Shown here piece by piece: positions 44,993 to 52,984 of a DNA stretch of 64,000 bases (position 1 is the stretch's first letter; each line of letters starts with the position of its first letter). The position numbers and the translations under genes are program-made. The notes below the pieces were generated by a model. It did no database searches and had not been told where the DNA came from. It saw only the letters and a program-made list of their open reading frames with translations. This DNA is from Mesorhizobium sp. (GTDB lineage Bacteria; Pseudomonadota; Alphaproteobacteria; Rhizobiales; Rhizobiaceae): assembly GCA_004017535.1 (NCBI GenBank), contig SAJS01000001.1, forward strand, positions 806,001-870,000, given 5' to 3'.

Positions 44993-45415
44993 ATGCTGAA
45001 AGAATTCCAGGAGTTCATTTCCAAGGGCAATGTGATGGACCTGGCCGTCGGCGTCATCATCGGCGCTGCCTTCGGCAAGATCGTCGATTCCTTGGTCAAC
45101 GACATCATCATGCCGATCGTCGGCGCGATCTTCGGCGGGCTGGACTTCAACAATTACTTCTTCGGGCTGTCCTCGAACGTTCATTCGGCAACGCTGGCCG
45201 AGGCTAAGAAGGAAGGCGCCGTTTTCGCCTATGGCAGCTTCATCACCGTCGTGCTGAACTTCCTGATCCTTGCCTTCATCATCTTCCTGATGGTCAAGGC
45301 GGTGAACAACTTGCGCAGACGCCTGGAGCGCGAAAAGCCCGCCGCCCCTGCGGCTCCGCCGCCACCCGACGTGCAGCTTCTAACCGAAATCCGCGACCTC
45401 CTCGCCAAAAGATAA
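44993..45415 (+). CDS. mscL: Large-conductance mechanosensitive channel
   Basis: Inner-membrane emergency valve that opens under osmotic downshock. The 140-aa product starts [31 protein letters not shown], the amphipathic N-terminal helix and pore-lining TM1, followed by a periplasmic loop and TM2 ([23 protein letters not shown]) and the cytoplasmic helix bundle. GGAGGG lies just before the ATG. A strong terminator follows. It stands alone between the CrbS-like kinase (divergent) and an aminotransferase gene. Confidence 0.97.
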   Translation: MLKEFQEFISKGNVMDLAVGVIIGAAFGKIVDSLVNDIIMPIVGAIFGGLDFNNYFFGLSSNVHSATLAEAKKEGAVFAYGSFITVVLNFLILAFIIFLMVKAVNNLRRRLEREKPAAPAAPPPPDVQLLTEIRDLLAKR

Positions 45416-45437
45416 CGCGGCGCCAGCCTTCTGGACC

Positions 45438-45467
45438 AAAACCCCGGCCGCTTACGGCCGGGGTTTT
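45438..45467 (+). terminator. Intrinsic terminator of mscL
   Basis: AAAACCCCGGCCG, loop CTTA, CGGCCGGGGTTTT: a perfect 13-bp stem ending in T residues, 22 bp after the mscL stop. Confidence 0.93.
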
Positions 45468-45517
45468 CTGTTTTTCTATCTGCTATGAGCGCTGCCGGGA
45501 TAAGAACGGAATTCGTC

Positions 45518-46684
45518 ATGAGCCTTTTCGACACCTTGCGCGCCGAAGCCCGCGCCGCGCCCGAAAGCGGCATTGTCGCCGTGATCAACCATGGCCGCCT
45601 GCGCGAAGGGCTGATACCGCTCTGGGCCGGCGAGGGCGATCTGCCGACGCCTTCCTTCATCAGCGATGCCGCCGCACGCGGCCTCGCCAGTGGCGAGACC
45701 TTCTACACCTGGCAGAAGGGCATTCCCGAGCTCAGGCAGGCTCTCGCGCGCTACTATGCCAGGCACTTCGGCAAGATCTTCGCTGAGGAAGAGTTCATCG
45801 TCACCGGATCCGGCATGCATGCCATCCAGCTGGCCATCGACGCCATCGCCGGCAGCGGCGACGAGGTGATCTACCTCTCGCCCGCCTGGCCGAATTTCGC
45901 CGCGGCCGCCGGCGTTGCAGGTGCCGTGCCGGTGCCGGTTACGCTGGACCAGTCCGGCAATGGCTGGTCCTGCGACGTCGACAAGATCGCCTCGGCAATT
46001 ACGCCGCGCACGAAACTGTTGTTCATCAACACGCCCTCCAACCCGACAGGCTGGACCGCCGACAGGGAAACGCTCCAGGCGATCCTCGACCTTGCCCGGG
46101 CAAAGGGCCTTTGGATCATCGCCGACGAGATCTATTCGCTGTTCCACTACGGCCATGGCCGCGCGCCGTCCTTCCTCGATGTCGCCACGCCCGAGGACCG
46201 CATCCTGTTCGTCAACAGTTTTTCCAAGAACTGGGCAATGACCGGCTGGCGTGTCGGCTGGATCAAGACCCATCCCGCCTTGCAGCAGGTGTTCGAGAAC
46301 CTGATCCAGTACTCGACCTCGGGCGTCGCCCAGTTCATGCAGCGCGGCGCTGTCGCCGCCCTCGACGAGGGTGACGGCTTCATCGCCGAACAGGTGGAGC
46401 GCGCGCGAGCCGCGCGCGACCTCGTCTGCGGCATTCTCGGCGAAACCGGCAAGGCGCGTTTCACCGTGCCGCAGGGCGCCTTCTACCTGTTCTTCAGGGT
46501 CGAGGGCCTCACCGATTCCCGAAAAGCGGCCTTCGACATCGTCGACAATGCCAATGTCGGCCTGGCGCCCGGCACCGCCTTTGGTCCCGGCGGCGAAGCG
46601 TTCCTCCGACTATGCTTCCACCGCCGCCTCGATCAGCTCGAGGAAGCGGCGCATCGCCTGGCCAGGTGGATGAAGACTGTTTGA
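45518..46684 (+). CDS. Class I/II PLP-dependent aminotransferase
   Basis: Fold-type I aminotransferase. The PLP lysine is in VNSFSKNWAMTGWRVGW; FINTPSNPTGWTADRE and ADEIYSLFHYG give the Asn and Asp/Tyr cofactor contacts. The 388-aa product from ATG 45518 has typical length; ATG 45485 is an in-frame alternative with no ribosome site. The family acts on aspartate, alanine, aromatic or other amino acids and the substrate cannot be set from sequence. It is convergent with hemA across a 150-bp structured gap. Confidence 0.88.
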   Translation: MSLFDTLRAEARAAPESGIVAVINHGRLREGLIPLWAGEGDLPTPSFISDAAARGLASGETFYTWQKGIPELRQALARYYARHFGKIFAEEEFIVTGSGMHAIQLAIDAIAGSGDEVIYLSPAWPNFAAAAGVAGAVPVPVTLDQSGNGWSCDVDKIASAITPRTKLLFINTPSNPTGWTADRETLQAILDLARAKGLWIIADEIYSLFHYGHGRAPSFLDVATPEDRILFVNSFSKNWAMTGWRVGWIKTHPALQQVFENLIQYSTSGVAQFMQRGAVAALDEGDGFIAEQVERARAARDLVCGILGETGKARFTVPQGAFYLFFRVEGLTDSRKAAFDIVDNANVGLAPGTAFGPGGEAFLRLCFHRRLDQLEEAAHRLARWMKTV

Positions 46685-46834
46685 ACTGCACTGAAGCCGG
46701 ATTGAAACTCGCTTCGGTGAGCCAGCCGGTGCGCGAATTTCGAGAACCGGAGCGCAGCGGACATTCAGGTCCGTGAGCACCGGAAGCGCAGAAAACCACG
46801 GCGGATAGCCGCCGGAGTAGAATTTCAAACGGCT
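46685..46834. other. Structured intergenic segment between convergent genes
   Basis: About 150 bp with several short stems: CCGGT/ACCGG, GGAC-ATTCAG-GTCC and CGGCG-GATAG-CGCCG-like. GATTGAAACT at the left and AGAATTTCAAAC at the right are partly inverted. A 72-codon minus-strand frame crosses it but lacks a ribosome site. It may be a terminator complex, a repeat, or a small RNA. Confidence 0.4.
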
Positions 46835-48112
46835 TCAGCCGCCCGACTTCGGTACCAGCAGCGGAATGATCCGATCGGTCTTGGCGACGGCGGGGCGGCC
46901 GGAGCCGGCATAGGGGATGCCCAGCGCATCCCAGGTCTCGACCAGCGCGTCCTGCAGTTCGGCGATCAGCGCGTCGGAGTGGAACGGCGTCGGCGTGATG
47001 CGCAGCCGCTCGGTGCCGCGCGGCACCGTCGGATAGTTGATCGGCTGGATGTAGATGCCGTGCACGCCAAGCAGCCGGTCGCTCGCCATCTTGCAAAGCT
47101 CGGGGTCGCCGACCAGCACCGGCACGATATGGGTGGCCGATTCCATCACCGGCAGGCCGGCCGCGGCAAGCACCTGCTTGGTTCTGGCCGCCTGGCGCTG
47201 CTGCGCGTCGCGCTCGGCCTGCGAGCGCTTGAGGTGGCGGATAGAGGCGGTGGTGGCGGCGGCGATCGCCGGCGGCAGCGCGGTGGTGAAGATGAAGCCC
47301 GGCGCATAGGAGCGCACCGCGTCGATCACAGCACTTGTGCCGGTGATGTAGCCGCCCAGCGTGCCGAAAGCCTTGGCCAGCGTGCCCTGGATGATGTCGA
47401 TGCGGTCGGCAAGGCCTTCGCGCTCGGTGATGCCGCCGCCGCGCGGTCCGTACATGCCCACCGCATGCACCTCGTCGATATAGGTCATGGCGTTGTAGCG
47501 TTCAGCCAGCTCGACGATCTGCCTGATCGGCGCGATGTCGCCGTCCATCGAATAGACGCTCTCGAACACGATCAGCTTGGCGCGCTCGCGGCCTGCCGCC
47601 TGCAGCAGGCTTTCCAGATGCGCGACGTCGTTGTGGCGGAAGATCTTCTTTTCCGCGCCGGAGCGGCGCACGCCTTCGATCATCGAGGCATGGTTGAGCT
47701 CGTCGGAGAGCACCAGGCAGTTGGGCAGCAGCCTGGCGATGGTCGAGATCGAGGCCTCGTTGGAGACGAAGCCGGAGGTGAAGACGAGCCCTGCCTCCTT
47801 GTCATGCAGGTCGGCGAGCTCCTGCTCGAGCTCGACCAGCGGGTTGGAGGTGCCGGAGATGTTGCGGGTGCCGCCGGCGCCCGAGCCCATCTTGCCGGCC
47901 GCTCTCTGGAAGGCGGCAATCACATCCTCGTTCTGGCCCATGCCGAGATAGTCGTTGGAGCACCAGACGGTGATTTCCTGGGCGCGGCCGTTGGAGCGCC
48001 AGATGGCGCGCGGGAACTTGCCCACCATGCGCTCGAGGTCGGCGAAGACGCGGTAGCGCCGCTCCGCGTGGAGCTGGTCGATCGCATCCTCGAAGAACCG
48101 CTGGTAATTCAT
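46835..48112 (-). CDS. hemA: 5-aminolevulinate synthase
   Basis: PLP enzyme condensing glycine and succinyl-CoA, the first step of haem synthesis in alphaproteobacteria. The start [23 protein letters not shown] is typical, with AGGAG before ATG 48112. Active-site motifs: [42 protein letters not shown] and the PLP lysine in [15 protein letters not shown]. The 425-aa length is normal. A TTGA-N6-TCAA box 88-101 bp upstream suggests oxygen control by an FNR/FixK-type protein, as known for hemA in other alphaproteobacteria. The long upstream frame to 48262 is not conserved in character. Confidence 0.97.
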   Translation of the reverse strand: MNYQRFFEDAIDQLHAERRYRVFADLERMVGKFPRAIWRSNGRAQEITVWCSNDYLGMGQNEDVIAAFQRAAGKMGSGAGGTRNISGTSNPLVELEQELADLHDKEAGLVFTSGFVSNEASISTIARLLPNCLVLSDELNHASMIEGVRRSGAEKKIFRHNDVAHLESLLQAAGRERAKLIVFESVYSMDGDIAPIRQIVELAERYNAMTYIDEVHAVGMYGPRGGGITEREGLADRIDIIQGTLAKAFGTLGGYITGTSAVIDAVRSYAPGFIFTTALPPAIAAATTASIRHLKRSQAERDAQQRQAARTKQVLAAAGLPVMESATHIVPVLVGDPELCKMASDRLLGVHGIYIQPINYPTVPRGTERLRITPTPFHSDALIAELQDALVETWDALGIPYAGSGRPAVAKTDRIIPLLVPKSGG

Positions 48113-48199
48113 GTCGAGCTCCTGTGCAGCCGAAATCCGTTTTTGGTAGCGCGTTGACCTACCTGGCCGACACCATACGAGGCATGCGAGGACATCACT

Positions 48200-48213
48200 T
48201 TGAGCTATGTCAA
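48200..48213. promoter_or_regulatory. Candidate FNR/FixK box upstream of hemA
   Basis: TTGAGCTATGTCAA fits the TTGA-N6-TCAA core of FNR/FixK-type regulators. Its centre is about 94 bp upstream of the hemA start. Regulation of hemA by such factors is established in Bradyrhizobium and Rhodobacter; here it is inferred. Confidence 0.6.
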
Positions 48214-48344
48214 TTCCGGGATACCTACCGAGATGGAGACAATTTGACGGAAGGCGGCTCACCCAGTGGGCTCGCGTTCACAAAAAAAATGAATGACGGC
48301 GATATTTGGAGTAAGAATGATGCCAGCCTGCATTGAGGGTAGTC

Positions 48345-48521
48345 GTGGACCGGTTCATTGCACGGGCTAATATTGCCCATTTCGAAGACTTGCTTGCTGC
48401 AGAAACCGACCCGCAGAAGCGGCGGGTGATTGAGAACCTGCTTGCACGCGAGAGGCAGAAGCTCGAAACCGCGGAGCATCAATCCGAGGCCGCAGGGAAA
48501 CCTTCGGACCCAAAGAATTGA
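48345..48521 (+). CDS. Small helical protein of unknown function (58 aa)
   Basis: A short frame from GTG 48345 (GAGGG six bases upstream), or TTG 48333, encoding VDRFIARANIAHFEDLLAAETDPQKRR then a charged helix ending HQSEAAGKPSDPKN. Similar very short proteins (RFI.RANI.H....L..E.D...R) are common and unnamed in rhizobia, from memory. The sequence looks coding: regular amphipathic helix and a hairpin after the stop. It is convergent with hsp20. Function unknown. Confidence 0.6.
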   Translation: MDRFIARANIAHFEDLLAAETDPQKRRVIENLLARERQKLETAEHQSEAAGKPSDPKN

Positions 48522-48543
48522 GGCCTGGTTACGGGGAAAAGGC

Positions 48544-48574
48544 TCCTCAGTGCACCAGCCCGATGCACTGAGGA
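48544..48574. terminator. Bidirectional hairpin between the small ORF and hsp20
   Basis: TCCTCAGTGCA and TGCACTGAGGA form a perfect 11-bp stem with a 9-base loop, between convergent stop codons. Confidence 0.75.
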
Positions 48575-48594
48575 AATGATCATCATCTGTGGCT

Positions 48595-49131
48595 TCAGGC
48601 AGCCTTGACGGTGATCTTCTTCTCGGCCTTCTGCGCTTCGGCCGTCTTCGGCAGCTTCACAGTCAGAATGCCCTTGGTGAAGCTGGCGTCGATCTTGTCG
48701 GCGTTTACACCTTCGGGCAGCCGGAACGAGCGCTGGAAGGAGCCGTAGCGGCGCTCCGAGAGATAGTAGTCCTTCTCCTTTTCCTCTTTTTCTTCCTTCT
48801 TCTCGCCCTTGATCGTCAGCACGTTGTTGGCGAGCTTGATGTCGACGTTCTTTTCGTCGATGCCCGGAAGTTCGGCCGTGATCTCATACGCATCGGCCTT
48901 TTCCACCAGGTCCATCGCCGGCGCCACCGGCCACTCGCCGCGCAGCTTCGCGGGGAATTCCCTGCCGAAGAGCGAACGGGTGGCTGGCAGATGGAAATCG
49001 AAGGGATGAAAGTCATCGAAAAGACGGTCGATTTCGCGTCGCAGGCTCTCGAAAGGTCCCACCCAGTTATCCGATCGGGCGGGAACGTTCTTCTCGGTTC
49101 TCACGGGCAGTTTGGTAGCGGCTTCAGCCAT
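48595..49131 (-). CDS. Hsp20 / alpha-crystallin small heat-shock protein
   Basis: ATP-independent holdase chaperone. The 178-aa product has a variable N-terminus (MAEAATKLPVRTEKNVPARS) and an alpha-crystallin domain from ~residue 65: MDLVEKADAYEITAELPGIDEKNVDIKLANNVLTIKGEKK in segments, with the family-final motif DASFTKGILTVKLPK. The Lys/Glu-rich loop EEKEEKEKDYY is typical. AAGGAGAGAAG supports ATG 49131. In this position, beside fixLJ, usp and low-oxygen boxes, it is probably a microoxic-stress gene. A weaker FixK-like box lies 240 bp upstream. Confidence 0.93.
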   Translation of the reverse strand: MAEAATKLPVRTEKNVPARSDNWVGPFESLRREIDRLFDDFHPFDFHLPATRSLFGREFPAKLRGEWPVAPAMDLVEKADAYEITAELPGIDEKNVDIKLANNVLTIKGEKKEEKEEKEKDYYLSERRYGSFQRSFRLPEGVNADKIDASFTKGILTVKLPKTAEAQKAEKKITVKAA

Positions 49132-49367
49132 GGCTTCTCTCCTTAAAGGTCGATTGGGCAACAAGTGCCGCCGCCTCCGCTCTTTCACCGCAGGTTTCCT
49201 GGCACGTGCCAGAGAGAGGTCGGCGGACCTGCTCGAGAGGCATCCTCGCTGAACTGACCCATCTGCTTCGCGACGTCCGCGTTTGACACGGGGTCGACGC
49301 GACCGCACTGCAATTCATGCGCGACCTGTCGAGACCGGCATCAAAGCACCGGTATGAGCAGCCATCG

Positions 49368-49381
49368 TTGATCCGCGTCAA
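49368..49381. promoter_or_regulatory. Candidate FNR/FixK box in the hsp20 / hypothetical-gene divergent region
   Basis: TTGATCCGCGTCAA has a perfect left half (TTGAT) and one deviation in the right half (GTCAA). It lies in the 276-bp gap between divergent hsp20 and the small plus-strand gene. Confidence 0.5.
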
Positions 49382-49407
49382 ACAAGCCGCAAGAAGGAGC
49401 GATCCGG

Positions 49408-49740
49408 ATGAAAGAGCCGAAGCATGCCCGTTCAACGGCCCCCGATTCGCGCCGAGGGGCGTTCTGGCCGAAAAAATGTGACTCAAATCAAAGCGCGGAG
49501 CGAATCTTCGATCACACTGGCCGAATGTGGAATCCGATCGCAAGCGCGCCACCTGGCCGCAACCTCGAACTGGCCGTCATCGACGACGATGGCGTGCACG
49601 CGCTCGTGTTCCCTTGCGAGAAGGCGCCGGTGGGCTGGAAGAATGTCGCGACCGGGGCTCGGGTCGACATCCGTCCGACCCACTGGCGTGTCTGGAATCC
49701 GGAGGAGCACCAGCTTGGGTTCCTGCAGAATCCGCACTGA
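49408..49740 (+). CDS. Conserved small protein of unknown function
   Basis: The core MWNPIASAPPGRNLELAVIDDD, HALVFPCEKAPVGWKNV and DIRPTHWRVWN recalls a widespread rhizobial small protein with no assigned function. ATG 49408 has AAGGAG 8 bases upstream and gives 110 aa; the conserved part starts only at Met40 (ATG 49525, 71 aa), so the true start is unsure. The first 39 residues are basic and low in conservation character. No signal peptide. It lies tail to tail with fixJ. Confidence 0.65.
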   Translation: MKEPKHARSTAPDSRRGAFWPKKCDSNQSAERIFDHTGRMWNPIASAPPGRNLELAVIDDDGVHALVFPCEKAPVGWKNVATGARVDIRPTHWRVWNPEEHQLGFLQNPH

Positions 49741-49819
49741 TGCGCGCCCTCTGGCGTGTAGCTTGTCAGGGCGGCGTGCAGCGGAAACAGAGACTTGAAC
49801 TGCTTCGCTTCAATCCGCT

Positions 49820-50431
49820 TCAGCTCTTCGGATCGGCGATCAAGACCATGCGCACCAGATGCGAGAGGCTGCTGGCGCTCATCTTGCTCATGACATTGGC
49901 GCGATGGATTTCAACGGTTCGCGGACTGATCCCTAGATCATAGGCAATCGTCTTGTTCGGCAGTCCCGAAACAAGCCCGTCGAGCACCTGGCGCTCCCGC
50001 TCCGACAGCGTCGCAAGGTTCTTTCGAATCTCTGCTGATTGCGGGTGCGACGCAATGGGCTGGCTTCGGTGGTCCAGGGCGGAGCGAATGGCATCGATAA
50101 GCACCTGATCGTCGAATGGCTTCTCGATGAAATCGGCAGCGCCCTCCTTCATCGCCTGCACGGCGAGCGCAACGTCGGCATGACCTGTCATCACGATCAC
50201 CGGCGCGTTCACGCCGCGCGCCCTCAGCTGCCGCAGGAACTCGATGCCGTCAATGCCGGGCATACGCACATCGGTGACGATGCAGCCGTCGATCTCCTTC
50301 GGTTCCGGTGCCAGGAATGCGGTCGCCGACTCATGCAGGCGCACGGCAAAGTCGGCTGTCGCAAGAAGAAACCCCAGCGACTTGCGAACATCGACGTCGT
50401 CATCGACGACATGAACGACATCATTGGCCAC
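49820..50431 (-). CDS. fixJ: Response regulator FixJ
   Basis: Transcriptional activator phosphorylated by FixL at low oxygen. The receiver starts [23 protein letters not shown] and carries Asp54 in [11 protein letters not shown], with the conserved Thr and Lys in [10 protein letters not shown] and FIEKPFDD. The C-terminal helix-turn-helix has [37 protein letters not shown] in segments. Start taken as GTG 50431 (TTG 50437 alternative), overlapping the fixL stop by about 11 bp. Length 203 aa equals classical FixJ. Its usual targets, fixK and nifA, are not in the window. Confidence 0.93.
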   Translation of the reverse strand: MANDVVHVVDDDVDVRKSLGFLLATADFAVRLHESATAFLAPEPKEIDGCIVTDVRMPGIDGIEFLRQLRARGVNAPVIVMTGHADVALAVQAMKEGAADFIEKPFDDQVLIDAIRSALDHRSQPIASHPQSAEIRKNLATLSERERQVLDGLVSGLPNKTIAYDLGISPRTVEIHRANVMSKMSASSLSHLVRMVLIADPKS

Positions 50432-52001
50432 GGGCAACCTCGTCCTTTTCTACGGCACGCAAGGTGAACCGAAATGCCGTTCCTCCGCCGGGCATCGACT
50501 CGGCCCAAATATGACCACCATGCGACTCGACGATAGTGCGACAAATGGACAGACCCACCCCCATTCCCTGCTTCTTGGTGGTGACGAAAGGCTGGAAAAG
50601 CTGGGCAGAAACCTCGGGCGCCAACCCCGGGCCGGTGTCGATCACGCCGATCTCCACCATCGCGTCATGTCGCGCCTTGGTGACGACGTGCAATTCTCGG
50701 CGGGGTGCGCCTTGCATGGCCTCCACGGCGTTTCTCATCAGGTTCAGCAATACCTGCTCAATCTGAATCCGGTCGGTCAAGACCAGTTCGGCCGTCGGAT
50801 CGAGATCGTAACTGACGCGTACATCCGCTTCCCTGGCGCCGACAAGGGCCAGCGATGAAGCATCGTCGATGAGCCCCGACAGGCGTTCCACCTGGCGCTC
50901 GCTTTCGCCCCTGGCGACAAAATCCCTGAGACGGCGGATGACGTCGCCGGCGCGCAACGCCTGTTCTGCGGCCCTCTCGACGGCTTCCCGCAACATTGCG
51001 GCATTCTCGTCCTTGCTCTTCTCGAGGAGACGGCGGCTGCCTTTGAGATAGTTCGTGATCGCCGTCAGGGGCTGGTTTATCTCATGTGCCAATGTGGAGG
51101 CCATTTCGCCGAGCGCGGTGAAACGGGCCATGTGGAGCAGTTCCTGCTGCTGCTCCTGCATCCTGGCTTCAGTGGTGTGGCGCTCCGTCAGGTCGCGGCA
51201 GAAGCCGGTGAAGAAACGGCCCGTTCCCGGATGCATTTCGCCGACCGCGAGTTCCATCGGAAAGGTCGATCCGTCCTTGCGCATCCCGGTTACCGTTCGG
51301 CCGAGTCCGATAATGCGGCGTTCTCCCGTCGTCAGGTAGCGCTGCAGGTATGCGTCGTGCTCCTCCCGGTATGGCGAGGGCATCAGCATCTTGACGTTCC
51401 GTCCGATGACCTCGCCGGCCTGGTAGCCAAACAATATCTCGGCCGCCGTGCTGAAGGATTGGACGTTGCCGCCTTCATCGATGACGATCATCGCATCGGG
51501 TACTGTTGCCAGGATCGAACGCAGGTGATCCTCACGCAGCTGCAGCGCGGCGTTGGCGAATGACAGATCGCTGACGTCGGTGCCCTGAATGAAGATAGCG
51601 GTGATCCGGCCGTCCCTAGCCCTGACGGGCTGGTTGACAAAATCGAGGATACGCTCCTCCGCAAGGCCGGTTTCATCGTTGCGCAGGACGATCTTGGCGC
51701 TGCGGCCGACATAAGGCTCGCCGGTTTCGCAGACGCGATCGAGCAATTCGAAGAATCCCTGGCCCTCGAGCTCGGGCAAGGCCTCGCGAAACGATTTGCC
51801 GATAACCTGCCGCTGGCCGATCAAGTGCTGAAACGCGGCATTGGTCAGCTGAAAGACGTGGTCCGGCTCGCTGAGCAAGGTTATGAAGCCCGGAGCCTGA
51901 TCGAACATCAGGGCGAGAAGCTCGTGCTCGGGCAAGATATCGAGGGCGGCCAGCGGTGATGGCTTGGCTGCTTCTGGCCGGCCTTGTTCCGTCTTGCTCA
52001 C
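50421..52001 (-). CDS. fixL: Oxygen-sensing haem histidine kinase FixL
   Basis: Soluble oxygen sensor of 526 aa: a first PAS domain (~25-145), a haem-binding PAS domain (~160-275), then HisKA and HATPase. The haem PAS is intact: His215 in [12 protein letters not shown] aligns with the proximal His200 of Bradyrhizobium FixL, and Arg235 in [11 protein letters not shown] with the oxygen-gating Arg220. The kinase His is H306 in [19 protein letters not shown] 52001 with GGAG upstream is the start. No transmembrane segments, as in Bradyrhizobium FixL. It is cotranscribed with fixJ and divergent from the FixK-boxed usp gene. Confidence 0.95.
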   Translation of the reverse strand: MSKTEQGRPEAAKPSPLAALDILPEHELLALMFDQAPGFITLLSEPDHVFQLTNAAFQHLIGQRQVIGKSFREALPELEGQGFFELLDRVCETGEPYVGRSAKIVLRNDETGLAEERILDFVNQPVRARDGRITAIFIQGTDVSDLSFANAALQLREDHLRSILATVPDAMIVIDEGGNVQSFSTAAEILFGYQAGEVIGRNVKMLMPSPYREEHDAYLQRYLTTGERRIIGLGRTVTGMRKDGSTFPMELAVGEMHPGTGRFFTGFCRDLTERHTTEARMQEQQQELLHMARFTALGEMASTLAHEINQPLTAITNYLKGSRRLLEKSKDENAAMLREAVERAAEQALRAGDVIRRLRDFVARGESERQVERLSGLIDDASSLALVGAREADVRVSYDLDPTAELVLTDRIQIEQVLLNLMRNAVEAMQGAPRRELHVVTKARHDAMVEIGVIDTGPGLAPEVSAQLFQPFVTTKKQGMGVGLSICRTIVESHGGHIWAESMPGGGTAFRFTLRAVEKDEVARGQ

Positions 52002-52088
52002 GAGCAGTCTCCGGATCGAGAAACAGCAGCGGCCGCCGATTTAGCACTCATCGTTCCGCCCGCCAAACAGCCGCGTTGCCGCGACGTT

Positions 52089-52102
52089 TTGATCTGTATC
52101 AA
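52089..52102 (+). promoter_or_regulatory. FNR/FixK box upstream of usp
   Basis: TTGATCTGTATCAA is an exact TTGAT-N4-ATCAA site. Its centre is about 70 bp before the usp ATG, so a class II promoter (box at -41.5) would start near 52137. It lies in the fixL-usp divergent region. Confidence 0.85.
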
Positions 52103-52164
52103 GGCACCACAGGCTCGCACAATGCAAGTGACAAGGCATTCCGCGTTCCGAGCGAGGTGCCTGC

Positions 52165-52974
52165 ATGTCCTATAAAACGATAATCGTCAATCTGGCCGTT
52201 GATGCAAATCCCGCGCCGGTCGTGAAGCTGGCGGCGGAACTGGCGCAGCGCTTCGATGCTCACCTCGTCGGCCTTGCCGCCGCGGATGTCCCACCTTTGG
52301 TGTCCACGGGCGATGGCCTCGTCTACGAAGGCGAGGTCATGCAGATCCAGCGCACCGAGATTGAGAAGCGCCTTGCCGAATTGCGCGATATCTTCGAGAA
52401 GCTCGTCCCTGGTTCGGTCAGCAGCGAATGGATGCAATACATTTGCGGGCCGACCCGCGCCCTCGGCCTTGCGGCCCGCTCGGCCGATCTCATCGTGACC
52501 GCCGAGGGCGGGGAGGATGTCTTCCGTGCGGTCGATGTCGGAAGCCTCGTGCTTGGCGCGGGTCGTCCTGTGCTGGTCTCGGCGGGCAATGCCGAGCATC
52601 TCCTGGGCAAGACCGTCCTTGTCGCCTGGAAGGACAGCCGGGAAGCGCGAAGGGCCTTGTCCGATTCCTTGCCGTTTCTGGCCAAGGCCAACGAGGTGGT
52701 CGTCGCCACGATGGAAACCGGGTCCGGGGAAGATGTGCGAAACAGCCTCGCCGATGTAGCGGTTTTTCTGGAGCAGCATGGCGTCATGGCGCGAACCGAA
52801 GTGATCCCCGGCGAAGGGGATGGCGACAGGCTGGTTGCGTTCGCGCGCTCAATCCACGCCGATCTGATCGTCTCCGGCGCCTATGGTCATAGTCGGCTGC
52901 GGGAATGGGCCTTCGGCGGCGTCACACGCACGCTCATCGGCGAGAGCAATATCAATCGCCTGTTGTCGAACTGA
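52165..52974 (+). CDS. Universal stress protein (two UspA domains)
   Basis: A 269-aa protein with two tandem UspA-like domains (~1-140 and ~145-269). The second keeps an ATP-binding-type tail, VSGAYGHSRLREWAFGGVTRTLI, matching GxxGHSRxRE...GG.T..LL; the first is degenerate. Such proteins help survival in low oxygen or energy stress. An exact FNR/FixK box precedes it, and the Mg2+ P-type ATPase gene starts 10 bp after its stop, so the pair is probably induced together under microoxic conditions. Confidence 0.92.
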   Translation: MSYKTIIVNLAVDANPAPVVKLAAELAQRFDAHLVGLAAADVPPLVSTGDGLVYEGEVMQIQRTEIEKRLAELRDIFEKLVPGSVSSEWMQYICGPTRALGLAARSADLIVTAEGGEDVFRAVDVGSLVLGAGRPVLVSAGNAEHLLGKTVLVAWKDSREARRALSDSLPFLAKANEVVVATMETGSGEDVRNSLADVAVFLEQHGVMARTEVIPGEGDGDRLVAFARSIHADLIVSGAYGHSRLREWAFGGVTRTLIGESNINRLLSN

Positions 52975-52984
52975 TCGGTCGGCC

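Noticed and set aside
46610..46828. 72-codon minus-strand frame between aminotransferase and hemA
   Set aside because: No ribosome site, overlaps the aminotransferase gene and local stems; treated as structured noncoding DNA.
48124..48482. Small frames on both strands upstream of hemA
   Set aside because: No ribosome sites and no domain character; the region carries the hemA control box and the 58-aa gene is the only frame with coding features.
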